From Methanocellales archaeon (GTDB taxonomy: Archaea > Halobacteriota > UBA148), in the NCBI GenBank assembly GCA_030019435.1, contig JASEEV010000018.1, positions 1 to 34,253 of the forward strand: 34,253 nucleotides of DNA, given 5' to 3'. Position 1 is the first letter of the stretch. Each line of letters begins with the position of its first letter. Positions 1 to 8,477 of this stretch are shown in pieces. The notes under the pieces were generated by a model. It made no database searches. It was not told the DNA's origin and saw only the letters and a program-made list of their open reading frames with translations. Made by a program: the position numbers and the translations under genes.

Positions 1-3000
1 TGTGCGACCGTCGATCAGACCACGATGGCGGTTGGATCCGTCCTGATGACATGCCCTACAAGCATAGTTGATGTCATCCGTGTTATTAAGCCTGGCATGT
101 ATGCCTTGCTCTAACGTGGAGTTATCCATGGTCGGAGCGCCACCCTTTATGGTAGGATGACAATCGGTACAACGCCCGGCTCCTCTAGCGGAATGACAAT
201 AAGTGCAATCGTCCCATGTCAAAACGACCAGATCGTGCAAAGCCTTTCGATCCGCTGGCGTTTTGTTGTCATGACAACAATAACAACCACCCAATTCGTA
301 CATGGCACACGTTGGGTCGACCTTCTCTGCCAAGAAAGGCTTCTCTTCTAGATGATCTACATGGCAGTCAATGCAGTTCGCCTTGGTTCCGTTCACCCAT
401 CCAGTCCAGTTCCAGTTTGGCGCTGCTACAGTACCTTGTGGATATTGGGTAAAGTGGAAGGGCTGGGGCGCATAGGTATTGTTATGACACCAGATGCACC
501 CATATTCATCAACCATGCCCCCCAATGCGGCAGCATCATGATGAAGTCTGTCCCACAAATACGCAGAAGCGTTGATCATCACCCATGCCTTTTTACCATC
601 TGGTGCGGTGCTGTTATGACATGAATTACAAGTCCACGTGTTGACGCTCAGATTAGAGGAATGTAGGGTGTCTGAAGCAGTCAGGTTATGACAATCCTCA
701 CAAGTATGGTTATCTATAGAGGTGTTCGCCTTGCCAGTTGGAGCTCCAGGGAAGTGAGTCAGATGCTGTTTTATAGTCCGAGGATATGAAGCGTATGACT
801 CATTATGACAGCCAACGCATGTGCTTACTATGGACTTATTGGTTATAGAAGCAGAGTGGAGCTTTAACACAAAGCTGGCATTGCCCTTCGAGCTCGCATT
901 GTGGCAGTAACCACAGTCATCGTCAGCGCTCGTGTTAGTGGTGTTATGCCCATAGACCGTCTTGGCAGAAATGTTACCAGGCTGATGACATGGAGCACAA
1001 TAATCTTGCTTACCAGGCGTCCAGACGCTCGTGAAGGGTTTGGTTAGCGTATAATTATGAATGCTTCCTGTGTTATGACAACTCAAGTTAACACATGAAC
1101 GACCAGTGATGTTCGTGGCGTTCAGCGTGTGTTCATAGATCGACTTGTTATTAGGATCAACGAATGGAAATGCCGTGCTGGCGTTCTGGTGGCAGTAACT
1201 ACAATTAGTGCTCTCCCCTGGGTACGTTCTCAACTCAGACCTGTTCAGCCCATAGTGAGATATTGCAGCATAATCGCTCTTGGGACCACCTGGATCGCTC
1301 GTGTAATCCAACTTCATCTCCGTCTCGTTGTGACATGAGATACATGATTCATTGATTCCCAGAGAGGTGTTTGTCTTGATTTCAGTTCCATTAGAGTAGT
1401 GTTCACTGACCAAAGGTGAACTGAAGTTGCCCGTCGTATGACAATTATCACACATTCTGGGATTCCTGTGTTGCCACGGATTGCAAGGTAGCTGCTCGCT
1501 CTCGTTGGCAACGCCATCCTCATCAGTATCATTGCCATGGCATGCCCAGCAGAGCCTGTTCTCCCACCTATCCGAGGGTATGACCTCATCGTTCAGATCA
1601 TAATGAATAGAACGATTGGACACGCCAGTCTGATTCATCGTACTAACATCGATCATCGCAAAGCTTTGACCTATATCATGGCAGACAGTACAATTCGCAA
1701 ATCCTGCTGCTGATAGGTGGTGCGTGAAGTTGGTCATGTTCACATCCGGGCTGAGTGCGTAGCCATGGCACTCAAAGCAATCAGAGTCATTGAAACTGGT
1801 GATGAACTCAGAATGATTCTGATAATGCGGATGGCTTGTGTTCGCACCATACGTTGCATTCCCGGTGATCTCGGGTGGCATCGGCTTGCCATATGTACCA
1901 ATTATCGTCGCTATCGTGTCGCTATAGTTAGCAGCCAGAGTTCCGTTGGGATAATAGCTTTCATATCCTTGATAATGACAGCCTGCACACCAGTTTCCTT
2001 TATCGATCGACTGGTTCGCTATATTGGTGCCATTGTAGCCTAGTGGGACACCAAGTGCATCCTTATAATGCTTATTTGTACCATGGCAGTACTCGCACTG
2101 GCGGTATTTGCCTGTGTCAGAGTGAACGAACAGGTATCGGAAGCGTATGAAGCTAGAAACAGCATCCTTGGTTGTCTTCTCATCTACAATCTTAACAGTA
2201 ACATTGCCATCGATGATCTCATCATCCTCTAGGGCATACTCGGTGTATATAAACGCACCTTTGTAGAGAGTTCCTTTGAGATTCCACACCCCTGATGCAT
2301 TTTTGACAGACAGCGTGGCGTTCTCGTCCCCAGATGTCATGTACTCAAGCCCCAAGGTCTTGTTCACATAATCGACGACGTTGGTGATCTTGAACTCGGT
2401 ATGATATCGGTACAGGTACTCCTTGATGTGAATCTTGATGTTGTCATATTTTATCTGGATCAAGCCACCAGTTGCAGAGTTGTTGAAGCTCGTGGTGACG
2501 GTGAGATTGTATAGTCCTGCTTCATTGAACGTGGAATTAGGTATGGTATAATCAGCGACCGACACCCACTTTGCATCGTTGCCTGTGATCTCGGTCTTTG
2601 GATAGATCGTCACCCAAGTTCCAGATGGCTTCTGTATTCTGATCACGAAGTCAAGTTTATCGCCTGAAGTAAAGTTAGTACATTTTCTGTCGAAAGACAG
2701 CGTGGCAAGTCCTACCGCCTCGGCTGCATTATATGTGAAGTTCGCCGTCCAGTTGCCAGTGCCAACCGCATATTTGCCAGAAAGGGCGGATGAGTTGATG
2801 CATCCTGCAGGTTTTCCGTCAGTTCCATCCCACGATTGCGTAATATTCGCTGTCGTCTCAGTGTGCGTCCAACCAGAGGCATCGTCGGTAAACTCCCGAT
2901 TTGTTGGGTAATCATAGGATTTGGGATATATCCCGGGTGGTTGCTCCTCGGTGATGGTGGCATAGCTAGTGTCGAGCTTCTGCATGTTCGCGAAATTTGT

Positions 3001-6000
3001 AACTGTGGTATCTGACACGTGGCTGTAGACCATCACATAAGCCTCTGGAGTAAAGCTCCAGAAATCGCCCCACTTCGAGCCATTAGTTGGGTCATTGCTG
3101 TGCATCTTCGCCACCTTGACACAGGTATATCCACGAGCTTGCATCCAGACATCTGCATCTGGGTTATAGCCATGTTCATGGCAGTCCTCACAGTCTATCC
3201 CCGTTTTCTTGGACTGGGTATAGCTCTTGGCATCGTGCTGGAGATAGAGTATTGGGTGTATATCCCTCGGAACGACCTCCATGTGACATGCCGTACAATT
3301 GATGACACCATCATGATAGTTCCAGCACTTGGCTCCTGGCGTTACAGGCCCCTCTGCATGGCATTCAGAGCAATTTTCGGTGGTGAACCATGTTGGGTTC
3401 TGTAGTTCATCTGTATGTAGTCGATATGGTCCATGACATGTGTCGTTGCCGCATCCCGGGTTTGTGTGATTCTCGGGATTGTGGTCTGAACGATACAAGT
3501 TTGTTTCGTTTGCAAAATTTGGACGGCCGATTGGCGAGTATCTGAACACGACGGACGAGTTCTGGTGGCAATAGCAGCAGTATGCGGCTGGATCATAGCT
3601 GGGAGAGCTCTCATTCCATCTTTCATACAGGTCGGTTCGCAGCTTCTCATAGTGATCCGCATTTCTGCTTCCACCATAAGTGCCATCCTTGTCCGCATCA
3701 AAGGTTCCATAATCAGGATCCTCATTGGGCAGTATCATCTCGTCATGGGCATGGCAGTTGGTACAATAATCACGCGGTTCTTTTCTTACGAGCGCACTGA
3801 GCGTGATCTTCTCACTGTACCAGGTATGCCCATATGTCTGAGCAGCACCGAAGTTTGTTGGATCTGGATTATGGTGACAATCGGTGCATATACGTGTATT
3901 CTCCCTATAGGGAGTTGGATGACCTTGGGCTGGTTGCTCATCAAAGGTGGCATTGCCATCGCTATTATCATCCTCACCATGGCATGCCCAGCACCATGTG
4001 TTCCTCCAATCCACGCCTGGAGGTAGTGTGGTGATCGCACTTTGGTTGTTCAGATCATAATGGGTGTAGCTTGTGGTGTTCATCGCCTGGACATCCACAT
4101 GATATTTTGACGCTCCACCTAGGTCATGGCAAGTGGTGCAGTTTGGGTTGCCTGGAACGCCTATCGCAACAGCATGCTTGAACTCCACCGTCGTCATTAG
4201 CTTAAGCAAGGCTCCATGACAGTTGGCACAAGCCTCATCATGGAATCCATATGCACTGTGATCCTCATAATCAGTCCCGTCAGCAGCAGTGCCAGGTGCA
4301 TAGCTGGCATTGCCGGTGATCTCGGGCGGCACTGGCATTCCCTTGCTCTCGAATAAGGCTACCATCTCAGTATAGTTCTCATCGCCCTGATAGTGGCAGC
4401 CTGCACACCAATAACTCGTGGTGGATATCGTCGTATTCCTGGTATCGTTGTATGCGATGATCGAAACATGTACTCCTATTGCAGTAACATTGTGCTTGGT
4501 GTCGTTGTGACAGTACATACATGCAGATAGATCAGAGGTGTTGTCCCAGTACACCTTATTCCATTTGTGACCTGCCATCTCATCTTCGCTATGGTTAAAG
4601 TCGAAGTTCGTAGAAGTTGGTATCTTGGGTGCAGACGATGGCGTCAGATTGGCATCTACGACCGTGCTCATATGACATGTGGTGCAGTTCACAGCTGTAG
4701 TATTTGAGGTCCCGTAGGTATCGTTCTGGAGCAAGTACTTGATCGGATGGATGTCCCTTGGGATATAGGCATGACATGTGGTACAGTTCACCGTCGCATT
4801 GTGCGTCTCTCTACTAGCATGACAGCCCGAGTTCTGACAGTATGTGGTGTTCTCAGAGCCAAGCCTTTGCACTTGCAGGCTTGTAGCGTGAATTCTCCCA
4901 ACATTATGACATGTTGAATTGATACAATTGATGGTCGTCCTTGGAGTATGAGCCTTGATTGTCTTGTTGCAAGCATAAACAAATGGGAACACCGTGGATT
5001 CGTTCTGGTGGCAATAGCTACAATTGGTAGCTCCTGCAGATACCAAATCAGATGTCCTGTTCAGCCCATAGTGAGATATTGCAGCATAATCAGACTTAGG
5101 ACCACTTGGGTCAGACGAATAGTCAAGCTTCATTTCGGTCTCATTGTGACATGATATACATGACTCGTTGATTCCTAGGGAAACATTGGTCTTTATCTCA
5201 TCGCCAACAGAGTAGTGCTCTCTAACGATGGGTGCACTGAAGTTTCCTTCGATGTGACAGTCATCGCACTTCTTTGGAACATCGTAGTTGACCGAATGCC
5301 TATCTCCTGGTTGCTCAGTCTCGTTAGCAATTTCATCCCCATCATCATCACCATGGCATGCCCAGCATCTCTTATCAGATTCATTTTGAGTTGTCGACGT
5401 TGCATCCTTGTTCAAGTACTTGTGTATAGCCAGAGTTTCATTCATCAGCGAGATGTTGACCTTGTATTCGCTCCTTTGGGATGGTGTTCCTACATCATGG
5501 CAGTAGTGACAGTTTGGACCTGCTTTAGGCTGAACCTTCACAGTCTGAGTGTTGTTATGGCTAGCTAGGGTCCACAATATGCTAGAATTGCCAGCATAGG
5601 TTGCGTTGATGTTATAAGTGCCGTAAGCAACCGTAGAGGTATTCCAGTCAAAAGTTGCCCACCCGCTTGCATTGGTGAAATTAGAGCCAATTGAATATAA
5701 TCCAGTCTCATTTTCATAATAGAACGTCATGTTCTGATCAGCAATTGCCGACGTATTATCATAGATCAGTCTTGCATCTATCTTAACGGTCTCTCCTTGG
5801 ACTGGATTTGTGTTGTCGATCAAGACGGACGGAATAGAGGTGCTTGCCCAGACATAGATCGTCTTGGTGTCACCACCTTGAACTTCATCACAAGTTGAAT
5901 TTGCCATGATGTCCTGGGGTCCCAAATCTGCTGTGAGATTGATCTTTACGGTGATGTTGTTCCATTCCTTCTGAGAAGGGGTTAGATTCCCGAGAGATTT

Positions 6001-7554
6001 ATTTTGACTTCCTGCAGTAATTGTCCAATTGGCAGGCAGTGTCCAGTTTAACCAAGTATCAGTGGCATTGACGTTGCCAGTGTTGTTGACACTCGCGTTA
6101 AAATCATAGCTTGAAGATCTAGTAACGTTCTGATACTTGTAGATGCTGACATCCAGAACAGGTGATTTCACGACAAATTCCAGGTTAACAGAGGTCGAGT
6201 TCCAATTATCAGAGGTATCATTGGCATGAGCAAAGGTCCAGTTGTATGTGCCTAGGGGCTGTCCAGTAGAATCAAACGTGTAATTCCAAAATCCTGTTTG
6301 ATATGTTCCGTTCTTCAGCGATGCCGTGAAATTATAAGAGGCTCCATCTGGATACATGATCGTGAAGTTGCTCGTGCTGACGTTGATATTGTCTGTTATG
6401 TTGATCCAGAGCTCGACTTTTTCCCCTAGGTATCGTAGCAATTCTGTCTTGCTTAACCCTGGGCTGTGGAATGATGGTGGAGTGGTGTCTAAACGATATG
6501 CAAAAATAACGTTTATGTATGGAGGAAGGTTATCTTCTGTCGAGAACGAAACTGTTATGTCGTGGGTGTGAGAGGTATTACCACCAGTTGCTACTTGACC
6601 TCCGCCAAAGGTTCTTACATTACTAACCGTTCCAACAGGAGTGCCAGTTGTTATTGCGAGATTGCTGTGAGTGTGAGTTGAACTACCGCCAATACCACCG
6701 TAAACGGTTGAATTTCCCACTATAAACCTGTCGACAAAATCCCCGCCAGCCCCTGACATGACGATCCAGTCAGAAGGAGGTGTGGCATTGAACATTCCTA
6801 TCATCCCTGCAGGAATCGTAGTATCGGCAGTCGCATTAGCGAGTATGACCTCGATGTAAGGAGGTTTATGGTCAGATGATGCAGTAGTTCCACTGCCACT
6901 ATGTGTATGAGTTCCGGAGGCCAAAGTAGTGGTGCCAGTCTCATAGTTAAGTGTTGCATTTGGACCACCTGTCGTGATATCTACGCTATGTGTATGTGTG
7001 TTTGAGCCACCAGTTGCTATTGTTTCATTACCCATCACGAAATACCCATCTTGCAAGCTATAATTCGTCCAGCCTGCTGGCGGTGTATCGTTAAAGATTG
7101 CAATAACTCCTGCTGGCAATGTTGAAGGAATGCCATAATTATACCTGATCACCTTCAAACTTCTGTAACTTGGTAACAGAGATTCGCTGGAAACTGAAGA
7201 CGAGCCCAGAGAATCGTGTGCGTGGGTGGAAGTTGGAAGACTGACAGTAGTATCGGATCTTGCCGTTATAGTTACGGAAGGACCGGTAGAAGAAACCCAA
7301 GAAACCGTATGCGTATGCGTAGATGAGCCACCTGTTCCACCATAGGTTGCGTTTCCACGAGGAAATCTCTCGTAGAACGGATCTCCAGGATTGCTGGATA
7401 TGCACGTCCATCCTGTGGGAATCGTATCCCCTTCCCAGAACAGGATAAGAGAGGGACCTTGGGCACGCACTGGCATTATCAGCCAAGGTGGGATTGTTGC
7501 CGACAGAACAACGAGAGCAATTATGATCACAGTTAGAGAGGTTATCTTTCTCAT
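1..7554 (-). CDS. Giant secreted multihaem cytochrome c, N-terminal 2518 residues (C-terminus off window)
   Basis: The minus frame read from an ATG at 7554 has no stop codon down to base 1, so the gene is partial at its 3' end. GAGGGAGATGAC just upstream is a good ribosome site. Residues 1-31 are a signal peptide (MRK, hydrophobic core, VRA-QG cleavage). Residues about 34-330 are three collar-like modules with His-x-His pairs. Residues about 340-675 are beta-sandwich (Ig/invasin-like) segments rich in NxS/T sequons. The first haem block holds 21 motifs (5511 to 3178, residues 682-1459), a second beta segment covers about 1460-1815, and the second block holds 20 motifs (2097 to 46). In total 37 are CxxCH and 4 are CX4CH (4906-4926, 4819-4839, 3433-3453, 1075-1095). 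Likely role: extracellular electron transfer, inferred from haem number and export signal. Anchoring (S-layer domain, C-terminal helix) cannot be judged because the end is missing. Confidence 0.93.
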   Translation of the reverse strand, partial: MRKITSLTVIIIALVVLSATIPPWLIMPVRAQGPSLILFWEGDTIPTGWTCISSNPGDPFYERFPRGNATYGGTGGSSTHTHTVSWVSSTGPSVTITARSDTTVSLPTSTHAHDSLGSSSVSSESLLPSYRSLKVIRYNYGIPSTLPAGVIAIFNDTPPAGWTNYSLQDGYFVMGNETIATGGSNTHTHSVDITTGGPNATLNYETGTTTLASGTHTHSGSGTTASSDHKPPYIEVILANATADTTIPAGMIGMFNATPPSDWIVMSGAGGDFVDRFIVGNSTVYGGIGGSSTHTHSNLAITTGTPVGTVSNVRTFGGGQVATGGNTSHTHDITVSFSTEDNLPPYINVIFAYRLDTTPPSFHSPGLSKTELLRYLGEKVELWINITDNINVSTSNFTIMYPDGASYNFTASLKNGTYQTGFWNYTFDSTGQPLGTYNWTFAHANDTSDNWNSTSVNLEFVVKSPVLDVSIYKYQNVTRSSSYDFNASVNNTGNVNATDTWLNWTLPANWTITAGSQNKSLGNLTPSQKEWNNITVKINLTADLGPQDIMANSTCDEVQGGDTKTIYVWASTSIPSVLIDNTNPVQGETVKIDARLIYDNTSAIADQNMTFYYENETGLYSIGSNFTNASGWATFDWNTSTVAYGTYNINATYAGNSSILWTLASHNNTQTVKVQPKAGPNCHYCHDVGTPSQRSEYKVNISLMNETLAIHKYLNKDATSTTQNESDKRCWACHGDDDGDEIANETEQPGDRHSVNYDVPKKCDDCHIEGNFSAPIVREHYSVGDEIKTNVSLGINESCISCHNETEMKLDYSSDPSGPKSDYAAISHYGLNRTSDLVSAGATNCSYCHQNESTVFPFVYACNKTIKAHTPRTTINCINSTCHNVGRIHATSLQVQRLGSENTTYCQNSGCHASRETHNATVNCTTCHAYIPRDIHPIKYLLQNDTYGTSNTTAVNCTTCHMSTVVDANLTPSSAPKIPTSTNFDFNHSEDEMAGHKWNKVYWDNTSDLSACMYCHNDTKHNVTAIGVHVSIIAYNDTRNTTISTTSYWCAGCHYQGDENYTEMVALFESKGMPVPPEITGNASYAPGTAADGTDYEDHSAYGFHDEACANCHGALLKLMTTVEFKHAVAIGVPGNPNCTTCHDLGGASKYHVDVQAMNTTSYTHYDLNNQSAITTLPPGVDWRNTWCWACHGEDDNSDGNATFDEQPAQGHPTPYRENTRICTDCHHNPDPTNFGAAQTYGHTWYSEKITLSALVRKEPRDYCTNCHAHDEMILPNEDPDYGTFDADKDGTYGGSRNADHYEKLRTDLYERWNESSPSYDPAAYCCYCHQNSSVVFRYSPIGRPNFANETNLYRSDHNPENHTNPGCGNDTCHGPYRLHTDELQNPTWFTTENCSECHAEGPVTPGAKCWNYHDGVINCTACHMEVVPRDIHPILYLQHDAKSYTQSKKTGIDCEDCHEHGYNPDADVWMQARGYTCVKVAKMHSNDPTNGSKWGDFWSFTPEAYVMVYSHVSDTTVTNFANMQKLDTSYATITEEQPPGIYPKSYDYPTNREFTDDASGWTHTETTANITQSWDGTDGKPAGCINSSALSGKYAVGTGNWTANFTYNAAEAVGLATLSFDRKCTNFTSGDKLDFVIRIQKPSGTWVTIYPKTEITGNDAKWVSVADYTIPNSTFNEAGLYNLTVTTSFNNSATGGLIQIKYDNIKIHIKEYLYRYHTEFKITNVVDYVNKTLGLEYMTSGDENATLSVKNASGVWNLKGTLYKGAFIYTEYALEDDEIIDGNVTVKIVDEKTTKDAVSSFIRFRYLFVHSDTGKYRQCEYCHGTNKHYKDALGVPLGYNGTNIANQSIDKGNWCAGCHYQGYESYYPNGTLAANYSDTIATIIGTYGKPMPPEITGNATYGANTSHPHYQNHSEFITSFNDSDCFECHGYALSPDVNMTNFTHHLSAAGFANCTVCHDIGQSFAMIDVSTMNQTGVSNRSIHYDLNDEVIPSDRWENRLCWACHGNDTDEDGVANESEQLPCNPWQHRNPRMCDNCHTTGNFSSPLVSEHYSNGTEIKTNTSLGINESCISCHNETEMKLDYTSDPGGPKSDYAAISHYGLNRSELRTYPGESTNCSYCHQNASTAFPFVDPNNKSIYEHTLNATNITGRSCVNLSCHNTGSIHNYTLTKPFTSVWTPGKQDYCAPCHQPGNISAKTVYGHNTTNTSADDDCGYCHNASSKGNASFVLKLHSASITNKSIVSTCVGCHNESYASYPRTIKQHLTHFPGAPTGKANTSIDNHTCEDCHNLTASDTLHSSNLSVNTWTCNSCHNSTAPDGKKAWVMINASAYLWDRLHHDAAALGGMVDEYGCIWCHNNTYAPQPFHFTQYPQGTVAAPNWNWTGWVNGTKANCIDCHVDHLEEKPFLAEKVDPTCAMYELGGCYCCHDNKTPADRKALHDLVVLTWDDCTYCHSARGAGRCTDCHPTIKGGAPTMDNSTLEQGIHARLNNTDDINYACRACHQDGSNRHRGLIDGRT

Positions 7555-7555
7555 G

Positions 7556-7792
7556 TCATCTCCCTCTAGGCCATAGTTCTTCTTGAACATCAACCTCTTC
7601 TGGGAAGGAGTGATAATTAGTCACAAGGGCACTAGGGCCAGCGGTCTCAAAATAAATCGCCCAGTTTTCGCCCAATTTTGGGCAGGATTGTGGAGTTAGG
7701 ACTGCTATAGATTGATCGGGAGTTGCACTCGCTGGCTCGATCATCATGAGCATCAAAACCCCCAACATCAGGACCGCGACCAGTTTTTTCAT
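7556..7792 (-). CDS. Small secreted protein of unknown function, upstream of the cytochrome
   Basis: A 78-residue product begins MKKLVAVLMLG and has a clear signal peptide (about residues 1-23, ending in PASA). The short mature part has a single Cys (SCPKLGEN). The stop codon lies one base before the cytochrome ATG, inside its ribosome site, so the two genes are almost certainly co-transcribed and translationally coupled. I recognise no family. A role in secretion or assembly of the cytochrome is possible only by position. Confidence 0.65.
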   Translation of the reverse strand: MKKLVAVLMLGVLMLMMIEPASATPDQSIAVLTPQSCPKLGENWAIYFETAGPSALVTNYHSFPEEVDVQEELWPRGR

Positions 7793-7826
7793 CTCAACAC
7801 ATCCTTGCCCTCTCTCAATTCAATCT

Positions 7827-7952
7827 TTATTTCGGAATTATTTTAATGTAGTATGCCCCTTTTGTTTTACCAACATCTTCAGGCTTGCTCGTGAACTCTA
7901 AATTCTGACCTTCTCCTTTTTCAAGCAGTTTTTTCAATTCTTTTTCATTCAT
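7827..7952 (-). CDS. 41-residue protein resembling the start of an AlbA_2 (Schlafen-like) domain
   Basis: ATG at 7952, TAA at 7827-7829. The product starts MNEKELKKLLEKGEGQNLEF. The pattern L-L-x-x-G-E-G-x-x-L-E-F resembles the opening of the AlbA_2/Schlafen DNA-binding domain, but the rest of that domain (over 100 residues) is absent. Its start overlaps the end of the preceding 54-residue gene by eight bases, which supports real coupled translation. It may be a remnant or an independent micro-protein. The family resemblance is weak and rests on a dozen residues. Confidence 0.45.
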   Translation of the reverse strand: MNEKELKKLLEKGEGQNLEFTSKPEDVGKTKGAYYIKIIPK

Positions 7953-8109
7953 TTTTAACACCAATTTTCTGATAAGCTGGCTTAAATTCCTGTTCAGGAG
8001 ATGCGACGGTATGGGCTATGTTGGCTAGGCATAAAATCAAAACGATTCCAAATGCGATCTTTTTCTTCTGAGGCATGAATACCAGGGCTCTTGTCTTGAT
8101 TTTTCTCAT
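7945..8109 (-). CDS. 54-residue protein with an N-terminal hydrophobic segment, first gene of the cytochrome operon
   Basis: ATG at 8109, TGA at 7945-7947. A second in-frame ATG (residue 12, MPQKKK) would give a compact signal peptide: basic start, hydrophobic stretch IAFGIVLILCLANIA, then TVASPEQE. Either start fits. The gene is first after the bidirectional promoter at 8154-8163 and overlaps the next small gene. No family recognised. It looks like a small exported or membrane-anchored protein. Confidence 0.5.
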   Translation of the reverse strand: MRKIKTRALVFMPQKKKIAFGIVLILCLANIAHTVASPEQEFKPAYQKIGVKNE

Positions 8110-8137
8110 CAGATAATCATCAAAACTTATGTGTGTT

Positions 8138-8181
8138 ACATAATGTGATTAAGTATTTATAAGTCTTTTGACATAATGTGA
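8138..8181. promoter_or_regulatory. Divergent promoter with paired ACATAATGTGA operators around a shared TATA box
   Basis: The element ACATAATGTGA occurs at 8138-8148 and again, identical, at 8171-8181. Between them TTTATAAG (8156-8163) can serve as a TATA box on both strands. Operator centres (8143 and 8176) are each 16.5 bp from the TATA centre. The predicted plus start falls at about 8185, making the RHH gene at 8186 leaderless; the predicted minus start is about 8133, just ahead of the cytochrome operon. The core ACAT-A-ATGT is a near-perfect palindrome. An occupied operator would lie between TATA and start site in each direction. Confidence 0.6.
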
Positions 8182-8185
8182 GAGC

Positions 8186-8428
8186 ATGCCAAAAGAAAGC
8201 GAGACGATAAGGATTCCGAGCGAGACAAAACAGAAGATAGAGGAGATAAGAGAGGCTAGGAAATATCCTTCCGTAAGTCATACCGTAGCCATGCTCGTGG
8301 ATGAGTTCAAGCTGAGAAAAGAGATATCGGCTAGAGAGAAGACATGGCTCTGGAGCGGCATAGCAATAGGCCTATGCATTGGAGTCATCATAGGCGGATT
8401 TATAGTCTCGATACTGATGACAATATAG
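8186..8428 (+). CDS. Small ribbon-helix-helix protein with a C-terminal transmembrane helix
   Basis: 80 residues. Residues 5-45 fit a ribbon-helix-helix DNA-binding fold: strand ETIRIP, helix, turn at YPSVS, second helix TVAMLVDEFK. Residues 54-79 are a strong single membrane helix (WLWSGIAIGLCIGVIIGG) preceded by basic residues, so the DNA-binding part should face the cytoplasm. It probably starts leaderless at 8186. The gene diverges from the giant-cytochrome operon across paired operators and is a candidate autoregulator of both. The RHH assignment comes from pattern, not a search; a small membrane protein with a helical cytoplasmic head is the alternative. Confidence 0.65.
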   Translation: MPKESETIRIPSETKQKIEEIREARKYPSVSHTVAMLVDEFKLRKEISAREKTWLWSGIAIGLCIGVIIGGFIVSILMTI

Positions 8429-8437
8429 CCAAAAAGA

Positions 8438-8477
8438 TTTATATTGTTGTATTACATATGTATTGTTGGTGATCGGA
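8438..8477 (+). promoter_or_regulatory. Promoter and ribosome site of the first toxin-antitoxin module
   Basis: TATA element TTTATATTG (8438-8446) is followed by the perfect palindrome TACATATGTA, a plausible autoregulatory operator, and by the ribosome site GGTGATC. TATA start to ATG is 40 bp, the same distance as in the second module. Confidence 0.5.

Noticed and set aside
3313-3327. A degenerate haem motif CWNYH (second Cys replaced by Tyr) between two haems
   Set aside because: The aligned region of the first repeat has no Cys at that place, only the His (THNATVN), so the pattern is likely a distal His ligand beside a chance Cys. Not counted among the 41.
157-6571. Many short frames on the plus strand and in the other minus frames across the first 6.5 kb
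   Set aside because: They are shadows of the continuous minus-strand cytochrome frame, whose haem motifs all fall in one frame.
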